NCBI GenBank assembly: GCA_903868295.1
Contig: CAIPUQ010000215.1
Span: forward strand, 1 to 8,095
Origin: an uncultured Roseiflexaceae bacterium
Lineage (GTDB): Bacteria; Chloroflexota; Chloroflexia; Chloroflexales; Roseiflexaceae
Reading direction: 5' to 3'
DNA length: 8,095 nt
The notes under the pieces: model-generated
What the model saw: only the letters and a program-made list of their open reading frames with translations
The model's database searches: none
Told to the model about the DNA's origin: nothing
In this document: piece by piece, positions 1 to 6,500 of the stretch
Layout: the number at the start of each line of letters is the position of its first letter
How positions within the stretch are numbered: position 1 is the first letter of the stretch
Position numbers and translations under genes: made by a program

Positions 1-558
1 AGAACCGTCTGCAAGGAGTGCGACCGAATGATCGAGGCCTGCAGTGACCATGGTGACTTTTTTCTTGGGGTCACGAGGTCTTACCGCGAGGGCAGCGGGT
101 ACTTTGCTCTGACCGGCAGAATTGCTCCCCCAAGCGATAACGGCACCGTCGTTTTTGACCGCCAATGAGTGATCCACGCCACCAGCGAGTGCAACAATGT
201 TGACGACGCCTTTTGGAACGACAACCTTTTTGAAGTTGTTGTCACCCCATGCATAGACTTTGCCCTTTTTGTCGAGTGCGAGTCCATGCGCCTGTCCGGC
301 TGCAATTGCGACGATGTCTTTGGCGGTTTGCTTGGGGAAGTTCAACTGCTTGAGCGAATTGGACCCCCATCCAAATACGCGGCCGCCTTTGAGTGCGAGC
401 ACAAAGTTCGATCCTGCGGCGATGTCATCTATCCCAGATCCGCAGCACGGACTAATATTGGTCTGGTATTCCTTGTTCATGCCCCAGGTAATCAATGTGC
501 CGTTTTGGAGCAGACCGATGACAAACGATGCACCAATCGCGCCTTTTTTCATCATGAA
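1..558 (-). repeat. RCC1-like propeller of gene 2 (partial)
   Basis: Residues 817-1002 hold four complete blades and the start of a fifth. The first two blades are nearly the same as in gene 1, including NISPCCGSGI against NIAPCCGSGI and an identical ALKGGRVFGWG. Later blades diverge, and blade 4 has an added basic stretch. Seven blades would be expected, so roughly 80-100 residues or more lie outside the window. Confidence 0.85.
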
Positions 559-3006
559 CGGAATCGGTGTCGGCGTCATGGTCGGCGTCTTGGTTGGGGT
601 ATTGGTCACGGTATGCGTGCTGGTGCGCGTCAATGTCGGGGTAGGCGTGTGGTCGTCGACGGTAAACCGATAGGTGACGCTTGGTGCGGCTGCATAGATG
701 ATCCCGCCGCGGGTGCCGCCTGTTTGTGCGGCTTGGATAATACAGGTGCCCGCCAAGAACAGCCGCACGGTGCCGTCTGGGTCTACACTGCAGACGACCG
801 GAGAGCTTGACGTGTAAGAGATGGCTAATCCCGAACTCGCAGCTCCACCGATGCGGAAGGCAGGCTCGTAGTCATGCTTCGTGGTGACCGTGGGCACCAC
901 GATAGTCTGTGGCACACCTACTGCGCTGAACGAACGGGTAATCGCGGGTGCCGCATCATACGTCAGGGATCCGACAACTCCGCCTGGCTGACTCGCACTA
1001 ATGGTACAGGTACCGACGGTCAACATCCGTACCAGCGCGCTACTGTCGACGGTACATATACTCGGAGTGGTTGATGTATAGGTAAGTGGCAATGCCGACG
1101 AACTGTTCCCCGTCAGGGTGAAGTCCCCCGAGTTGTAGATCCTGGTTGTGGGAGCGGCAAAGGTAACCGTCTGGGTCGCCTTGACAACAAAGCTCCGGCT
1201 GGACCGACTGGACGCATACATGATACCGCTTACCATGCCACTCGCGACATCAATATTGAGTGTGCAGGTTCCCGGTGCCAGGATGGTAAGAGTGGTTCCG
1301 ACAACGGTGCAGACCGATGCGTCGGTTGTGGTGTAGCTGATCGCAAGGCCAACGGCGCTGGTTGTCGGGAGCGTCACCCCACTGGTCCCTGCTGGCACAT
1401 CCGGCAGCGACGGCAGTACGACTTCTTGGGATGACGGTGTCGGCGTGCTTGTCGGTGTATTGGTCGGTGTGTGGGTCGCGGTATTGGTCGGCGTATAGGT
1501 GTGGGTCGGTGTGTTGGTCGGCGTAAATGTATTGGTAGGTGTGTTGGTCGCGGTATTGGTCGGCGTGTTGGTCGGCGTATGGGTAGGGGTAAAGGTGTGT
1601 GTTGGGGTATTGGTCGCAGTATTGGTCGATGTCTGACTCGGTGTGAATGTCGCAGATGGGAACGGGGTACGGGTGTTTGTCGGCAAACCGAAGTTGAATT
1701 CGACCGACGATGCAGCCACGTTGTTGAGGAATGTGGCTCCCGTAGCCGTCAAACCCGTCGCTAATGATGAAGATAGTTCGACGACCGCTGGCGACGGGAC
1801 GGACACCGGCACAGAAATACGACACGTTACCAGGTAGTTCAGGGTAACCCCTGATACGGTGATGGTCGAACCACCCACAGGGGCACTTATCGTCGCAGAA
1901 CTACATGTGGTTGAATGTGCACTGTCAATCACCATTGGCGCCGGTAGGGTAAAGGTAAACCCAACGTTGCTCGCGTTTTTTGACGCGTCGGACCAATAGT
2001 TCGACAACAGAAGGGTCAATGTGGTGCTGCTGTAGGCAAGGGCGGATCCGAATTGTGCTTGCAGTCCGAGAGACTGGAAGCTTGTGATTGTCTCGAGCGA
2101 TCGCTCATATACCGTTGCGCTGCCTGTCGACGTGTGATTGATAACAAATTGTGCTGCCAATCCGGTATCGTGTGAGGTTAAGGTAATACTTTCGGCGAAG
2201 GCGTTATTTGCAGATACATACGAACTTGCAGTGCCGTATGGACCAGAATAGATATTCGTGAGGGTACCCGCGACTGATTCACGGTAGCCGAGAATTTTCA
2301 TGGCGTTTGGCTCAATGGACAGCACCGTTTTGAACGGGACGTCGACTTTTGCACCGAGCCCACTGTCTGATCCACCGGGCTGCGTGTCACCGCCTTTTGC
2401 AATCGTGATGACTTGTGTCGGTGCGCTCGACGGTACCGTTACGATATATTTTTCTGTGAAGTACTGATTGGGGTACGTATAGGAAATTTCACGCGAGAGT
2501 AGATACGTATACCCACCTGCTACGGCAGTATAGTCAATAATTGCAAAGCCATCACCCGTTGCGGTCCCTTGTGTGAGTGTTGCAGAACCGTAGTTCTCGC
2601 GGATGTCGACGGTTGTCCATGCAGACCCTTTGGAACCAAAATTGGTACCGCCTACTTTCATGTTCAGTGCCGTTGTCGTACAGCTCCCGTTGTACAAGTT
2701 GGCGGCATTTGTAAACCATACTTGTTCGCCGGCTGAACCGCCACAGTGGAACACAAACTTCATCCCGTCGGTGCCATTGGTAAGAGCACCACCGCCCGCA
2801 TTGAACCAGAGGCCACCACTCGGCATAGCCACACGCCCGACGGAAGTCGTCTTGGCCGCCAGCTTGCTCCGCAATGGGTTCGGTTGGCTATTGAGTGTTG
2901 CAGGATTTGCTTGCACACTTTGCAACAACGTATGTGCGGGAAAAAGGGTGCTCACTAGCAGTACCATTCCCAAAAAACAAAAAAGTGAAACAAGTGGAGT
3001 TTTCAT
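1..3006 (-). CDS. Secreted multidomain protein, Thr-Pro linkers, three Ig-like repeats and RCC1-like propeller (3' end missing)
   Basis: The frame is open for 1002 codons from the ATG at 3006-3004 to the window edge, so the C-terminus is missing. Residues 1-33 look like a signal peptide: MK, a hydrophobic core at about 5-22, and a possible cleavage after SVQA. Residues 63-440 are a Gly/Ser/Thr-rich extracellular head. Its end, with VGFTFTLPAPMVIDS, TTCSS and VTCRISVPV, resembles the bacterial DUF11/DUF7933-type surface repeat (family memory, not searched). Residues 443-525 are a Thr-Pro-Asn linker. Residues 527-784 are three Ig-like repeats, each with a C-V...GTC cysteine pair. Residues 786-816 are a second Thr-Pro linker. 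From 817 on there are RCC1-type blades of about 39 residues (GLLQNGTLITWG, LALKGGRVFGWG, LAVKNDGAVIAWG): four complete and a fifth cut off. Blade 4 carries a basic insertion (VRPRDPKKK). The protein is probably exported and binds a ligand or surface; no catalytic motif is seen. The C-terminal half is paralogous to the upstream gene on the same strand. The in-frame TGA codons just upstream of the ATG fix this start. Confidence 0.9.
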   Translation of the reverse strand, partial: MKTPLVSLFCFLGMVLLVSTLFPAHTLLQSVQANPATLNSQPNPLRSKLAAKTTSVGRVAMPSGGLWFNAGGGALTNGTDGMKFVFHCGGSAGEQVWFTNAANLYNGSCTTTALNMKVGGTNFGSKGSAWTTVDIRENYGSATLTQGTATGDGFAIIDYTAVAGGYTYLLSREISYTYPNQYFTEKYIVTVPSSAPTQVITIAKGGDTQPGGSDSGLGAKVDVPFKTVLSIEPNAMKILGYRESVAGTLTNIYSGPYGTASSYVSANNAFAESITLTSHDTGLAAQFVINHTSTGSATVYERSLETITSFQSLGLQAQFGSALAYSSTTLTLLLSNYWSDASKNASNVGFTFTLPAPMVIDSAHSTTCSSATISAPVGGSTITVSGVTLNYLVTCRISVPVSVPSPAVVELSSSLATGLTATGATFLNNVAASSVEFNFGLPTNTRTPFPSATFTPSQTSTNTATNTPTHTFTPTHTPTNTPTNTATNTPTNTFTPTNTPTHTYTPTNTATHTPTNTPTSTPTPSSQEVVLPSLPDVPAGTSGVTLPTTSAVGLAISYTTTDASVCTVVGTTLTILAPGTCTLNIDVASGMVSGIMYASSRSSRSFVVKATQTVTFAAPTTRIYNSGDFTLTGNSSSALPLTYTSTTPSICTVDSSALVRMLTVGTCTISASQPGGVVGSLTYDAAPAITRSFSAVGVPQTIVVPTVTTKHDYEPAFRIGGAASSGLAISYTSSSPVVCSVDPDGTVRLFLAGTCIIQAAQTGGTRGGIIYAAAPSVTYRFTVDDHTPTPTLTRTSTHTVTNTPTKTPTMTPTPIPFMMKKGAIGASFVIGLLQNGTLITWGMNKEYQTNISPCCGSGIDDIAAGSNFVLALKGGRVFGWGSNSLKQLNFPKQTAKDIVAIAAGQAHGLALDKKGKVYAWGDNNFKKVVVPKGVVNIVALAGGVDHSLAVKNDGAVIAWGSNSAGQSKVPAALAVRPRDPKKKVTMVTAGLDHSVALLADGS
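559..651 (-). repeat. Thr-Pro linker between Ig-like repeats and propeller of gene 2
   Basis: About 31 residues (786-816), TPTPTLTRTSTHTVTN and on to TPTPIP. The final PTPIP before the propeller is identical to gene 1. Confidence 0.75.
655..1428 (-). repeat. Three Ig-like repeats of gene 2
   Basis: Residues 527-784 form three units of the same type as in gene 1, again with one Cys pair each (SVCTV/GTCTL, SICTV/GTCTI, VVCSV/GTCII). Order and spacing match gene 1, showing that the block is paralogous rather than a random domain match. Confidence 0.8.
1432..1680 (-). repeat. Long Thr-Pro-Asn linker of gene 2
   Basis: About 83 residues (443-525) with Thr at every second position for most of the length. 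Inside it, a 22-residue unit occurs twice in tandem (encoded at 1561-1626 and 1495-1560), with 18 of 22 residues the same although the DNA has drifted. The linker joins the N-terminal head to the Ig-like repeats. Confidence 0.85.
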
Positions 3007-3009
3007 ATG

Positions 3010-3014
3010 CCCTC
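3010..3014 (-). promoter_or_regulatory. Weak ribosome binding site of gene 2
   Basis: GAGGG lies only three bases before the ATG at 3006, shorter than usual spacing. No better site exists close to this start. The next AGGAG is about 60 bases upstream, in front of the leader ORF, which makes translational coupling worth considering. Confidence 0.4.
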
Positions 3015-3015
3015 A

Positions 3016-3054
3016 TCACGGAATGTCACTGACCTGTTGTGACGTACGTTCCAT
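3016..3054 (-). CDS. Possible 12-codon leader peptide upstream of gene 2
   Basis: ATG at 3054-3052 opens a short frame, MERTSQQVSDIP, closed by TGA at 3016-3018 and immediately by a second TGA. It is in the same frame as gene 2, whose ATG begins nine bases after the first TGA. AGGAG lies 11 bases in front of it. Ribosomes ending here could reinitiate at gene 2. The peptide has no attenuator-like codon run. An ORF this short can arise by chance, so this is a weak call. Confidence 0.25.
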   Translation of the reverse strand: MERTSQQVSDIP

Positions 3055-3063
3055 CCGTCGTGT

Positions 3064-3081
3064 TACTCCTTCGTAGGAGTA
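3064..3081 (-). promoter_or_regulatory. 5' leader hairpin covering an AGGAG motif
   Basis: The minus strand reads TACTCCT-ACGA-AGGAGTA, a perfect 7-bp stem with a four-base loop. Its 3' arm contains AGGAG, which would be the ribosome binding site of the small leader ORF starting at 3054 (11-base spacing). Pairing would hide that site. The pairing is seen directly; a regulatory role is inference. Confidence 0.4.
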
Positions 3082-3087
3082 CTACAC

Positions 3088-3116
3088 GCTATACTAAGCT
3101 AATTCCACAACCACAA
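3088..3116 (-). promoter_or_regulatory. Candidate sigma-70-type promoter of gene 2
   Basis: On the minus strand TTGTGG (3111-3116) lies 17 bases before TATAGC (3088-3093). The spacing is ideal, but the boxes match the consensus at only three and four of six positions. The predicted start, near 3081, would put the hairpin at 3064-3081 at the very 5' end of the transcript and give a leader of about 75 bases. Confidence 0.3.
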
Positions 3117-3276
3117 GAAATGTATGATTACTCACAAATACTATGACGTTTTTGATGAAAGAATCGTTCCATCATTGAAAACGTTATGAGTTCAGTTATA
3201 TTGTCTTTATATTTTTAGCTTGATGATATCTACATAGTATGGTACTCGTACCGTGTACGACGATAAATTATGCACT

Positions 3277-3296
3277 ACAGAGCGAAATTCGTCTGT
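3277..3296. repeat. Imperfect palindrome in the spacer
   Basis: The plus strand reads ACAGA-G-CGAA-A-TTCG-TCTGT: two 9-base arms with one bulged G. Flanking CTACA and TGTAG (with a few bases between) can pair as an alternative outer stem. It lies about 270 bases upstream of gene 2. It could be a protein-binding site or chance; nothing shows which. Confidence 0.3.
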
Positions 3297-3333
3297 TTTG
3301 TAGGGAAATACGAATGGAAATATTGAGGCACGC

Positions 3334-3350
3334 AAACAAATAGTTTGTTT
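3334..3350. repeat. Perfect AT-rich palindrome in the spacer
   Basis: AAACAAA-TAG-TTTGTTT is a perfect 7-base inverted repeat with a three-base centre. It could be an operator or a small hairpin. The low complexity of the arms makes chance occurrence in AT-rich DNA quite possible. Confidence 0.3.
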
Positions 3351-3525
3351 TAGCAAATATAATAAATGAACGATGACGTCTTACGCAGTGCAGAATGAGA
3401 CGGAGCGCAGACGACTACCCATGTTTTTATGAGAGAAAGATATCAGATTGACGAATGAATCTGTAATCCCCGGAAGACATTTTTATCTCTGCAGACGGCC
3501 AAGCAACGGTCGGTGGAGCGGCCCT

Positions 3526-3563
3526 GAACAAAACCGAGACCACACCATGTCCGGTGTGGTCTC
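3526..3563 (-). terminator. Rho-independent terminator of gene 1
   Basis: The minus strand has a perfect 11-bp stem, GAGACCACACC paired with GGTGTGGTCTC, around a six-base loop (GGACAT), followed by GGTTTTGTTC. It starts 23 bases after the stop codon of gene 1. The T-tract is interrupted but the stem is strong. Read from the plus strand the hairpin is followed only by TTTGTAC, so the main direction fits gene 1. It suggests that gene 2 is not simply co-transcribed with gene 1. Confidence 0.8.
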
Positions 3564-3586
3564 TTTGTACGATAGACGATACTGCG

Positions 3587-6500
3587 TTACGGTGTTGGAG
3601 TAGCGGTTTTGGTTGGGGTGCGTGTGATGAGCGCGTCGTTTTCGGGTGCTCCGATGACGATGACACGCCCGTCGCGCAGACTAATCACCGAGTTGACATA
3701 GCCCGCACCGATGCTAAATGCATTGGTGATGCCTTTGGGGATGGTGACTTGGTTGTTCTCGTTACGACCCCAGCCAAACACGGTGCCGTCGTTCATCATT
3801 GCCATCGAGTAATTGCAGCCTGCACTGATGGATTTGACGTCGATCAGGTTGGTCGGCACTTTTGCTTGCGAGAACCGGTTGCCGCCCCAGCCCATAGCGG
3901 TGCCATTGGACTTGATGGCAAGTGAATGGTCACAGCCAGCGCTGATCGCGGTGACTTTGCCGAGCGTCGCTGGGATGGTGATTTGGCCGACGTCGTTTTT
4001 GCCATACCCTTTGACCGTATCGTTCTTTTGGATAATCAACGAATGGTCGGTGCCGCCAGCAACCGCTTTAATCCCGGCGAGTTTGGTTGGAATGTTGCAT
4101 TGGCCACTGAGGTTGTTGCCCCAGCAGACCACGGTGCCGTTGGTTTTGAGTGCGAGCCCGTGGGCATACCCTGCGGCAATCGCCGCCACGTCTTTGGTCG
4201 CACCGGTAGGCATGGTGACTTGGCCGCGGGTATTTGCCCCCCAGCCAAAGACCCGACCGCCTTTGAGTGCCAGCGCAAAGTTCGTCCCGACGGCGATGTC
4301 CGTAATACCGCTGCCACAACAGGGGGCGATGTTGGTCTGGAACTCTTTGTTCATGCCCCAGGTGACCAATGTGCCGTTTTGGAGCAAACCGAGCACAAAC
4401 GAACTGCCCACGGCTGCTTTCTTGATAAGCAGAGGGATCGGCGTCGGCGTCGCGGTGCGGGTGGCCGTCGGGGTGAAGGTCGCAGTCGCGTTCGAGACGG
4501 TGAACGTATAGGTAACATCGGGGGCAGCATCATAAATGGTGCCGTCTGCCGTACCGCCTGCTTGACGGGCCGTGATCCGGCAGGTACCTGCAGAGACAAT
4601 GCGCACTTTGCCGGCAACGACGGTACAGATACTGGGGGTGGCCGAGACATAGGTCACCGGCAAGGTCGAGACGACACTCGCGCCGATACTGAAGTCATTG
4701 TCGTAGTAGTATTTCTGCGGGATAGCGGCAGCGCTGATGACTTGGGGCACGCCGGTGACCGCGAACGATTTGGTGATGCTCGGAGCGGCAGCATAGACTA
4801 CGCCTGCATTGGTGCCACCGGTTTGGTGGGCCGTCAATGCACAGGTGCCGATGGCGACGACGTGGACGGTTGATCCCGATACGCTACAAATGGAAGGGGT
4901 CGTCGACGAGTAGGACACGGTGAGACCAGACGAAGATGTCGCTGCCAACGAAAAGTCCGCATCCAGATACGACTTGGACGGTATGGTCGGGAAGGTAATG
5001 GTCTGGCGGGTTTTGACGGTGAACGACCGCGTCACATCGGGTGCTGCGTTGTAGCGGATCCCACCGGTTGTGCCGGCTGCCGCCGACGCAGCAACGGTAC
5101 AGGTCCCGGGCGCAATCATCGTGACGATTGCGCCACTCACCGTACAGACGCTGGGTGTACTCGAAGTATAGGTGATGGGTAATCCGGCAGAACTAGTGGC
5201 AGCCAGGGTGAACGAGGCATCACCGTCGGTTTTGTCGGCAGGTGTGGCAAACGTGATGAACTGTCCCGCAGGGGTCGGGGTTGCAGTAGGAGTAAAGGTC
5301 GGCGTGGGTGTGTTGGTCGGCGTGAATGTGTGTGTAGGGGTTGCAGTATTGGTAGCGGTGGGTGCCAAATTGGTAATCGAATGGACGACACCGTCGTCTT
5401 TGAACGAACCGTCGCAGGTAGGATCGCTGAGGTCCCAGTTACTGCTTGCGCCGTCATCGCCGGGTGCACCGAGTTGGAACATGACGTACTCGCCGGTATC
5501 GTTGGTAACGTCGTACAGGTACGAGACCGGGATGGTCAGACCACCGGTATTGTTACTAGGGAAAATGCCGCCGTCATAGTCGCCTGCGGGCACGCTGATG
5601 GTCCAACTATTGCTGCCGCTCGTATGGGTGACCGTGGCGGTGCCGTAGGCACCTGCGCTGACGGTGCCGATGGTGAAGTCACTGTCGCTGGTGGCAGTCC
5701 CTTCGCGTTTGCGCAACACCACGGTGGTGCCTGCGCTGACACGCCCGTTGATGCGGATTTTGACCGAACCGGCGGCACCTTCGACGATGGAGGCATCACG
5801 AGAGGCGCCCATGTCCATGAATGGGGTCAAACCGAGCGAAATTTTGTCGAGCAGATTTCCGGATCCCGGACTTGCCGATTGAATCCCAAAGAACCCAATA
5901 TTACGGACTCCGTCGTAGCCGGAGGCAGGTAATGTGTGCGTTCCAGAGTATTTGCCCCAGTTCGCTTCTATGGACGCAGCAGCCGCGGTGGTTCCTGACC
6001 CGTCTGTTTTGCTGACCCCTGTGACGACGAGCGCCGATCCGCCGACCGAAGAACTCGCCCGAATAACTTCACGGTCGTACGTATCTGCGCTCACAGAACC
6101 GGCTGGTAATCCAGATGGGATGCCGAGCCGGAACGCAGCAATGTCTGTCCTGCTGGTACCGCCGACGTTATGATAGAACTCGAAGTCGAATGTTTCACCG
6201 CTTTTGACGCAGAGCTTCTGATACAGGAACGAAGCGACTTCGGCATTGAGAGACGCCACGTTATTACCATCGGGAGCACCTGCGACCTGATTGAGTTCAA
6301 TGACGCGGTACGACGATGGGCCAGCTTTGCTACTGTTGCATGCTTCCTGATGCACTGGGTGTGCCGTAAACCACCCCGCCATGTATTCTTGACGGATGTA
6401 ATCCCATCCACCGGTGAGGATCGAGCACGGCGTATCAGTTACTTCGAACGACGTATTGGCCATCGTACGGACGCCGGCAATCGACGTATCGATGGTCGGA

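Larger units (their letters stand above)
3007..3586. other. AT-rich spacer between the two genes
   Basis: These 580 bases contain no convincing gene apart from a possible 12-codon leader. Base composition falls clearly compared with the flanking coding DNA, especially between about 3100 and 3370. The spacer holds the gene 1 terminator, two small palindromes (3277-3296 and 3334-3350), a candidate promoter (3088-3116), a hairpin (3064-3081) and the leader ORF. I see no tRNA, recognised riboswitch or insertion-sequence end. Its length fits a separately regulated gene 2. Confidence 0.7.

Noticed and set aside
169..810. Plus-strand open frames opposite gene 2
   Set aside because: The minus-strand frame here encodes recognisable RCC1-like blades and Ig-like repeats. 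The antisense frames show no family features or ribosome binding site.
1432..1680. Short periodic repeats considered as a CRISPR or non-coding satellite
   Set aside because: The period is six bases without spacers, and the block is fully in frame within gene 2 as a Thr-Pro linker.
1250..1825. 191-codon minus-strand frame with Tyr/Asp/Gln/His repeats
   Set aside because: It is a frame-shifted reading of the Thr-Pro linker of gene 2. The repetitive look comes from the hexanucleotide periodicity of that linker.
1..3006. Gene 2 as a pseudogene or frameshifted gene
   Set aside because: All 1002 codons from the ATG to the window edge were read in one frame without a stop, and the domain order is intact; it is only cut by the window.
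3358..3363. Perfect TATAAT on the plus strand in the spacer
   Set aside because: There is no -35 element at suitable spacing and no plus-strand gene downstream, so it is likely chance in AT-rich DNA.
3427..3666. 79-codon minus-strand frame overlapping the end of gene 1 and the terminator
   Set aside because: It runs through the terminator stem and has no ribosome binding site or recognisable sequence.
3926..4873. Long open frame on the plus strand (315 codons) antisense to gene 1
   Set aside because: It lies wholly opposite gene 1, whose domains are clear. Its translation is rich in Arg, Gly, Asp and Ala without domain pattern, as expected from the complement of Thr/Gly/Ser-rich coding DNA.
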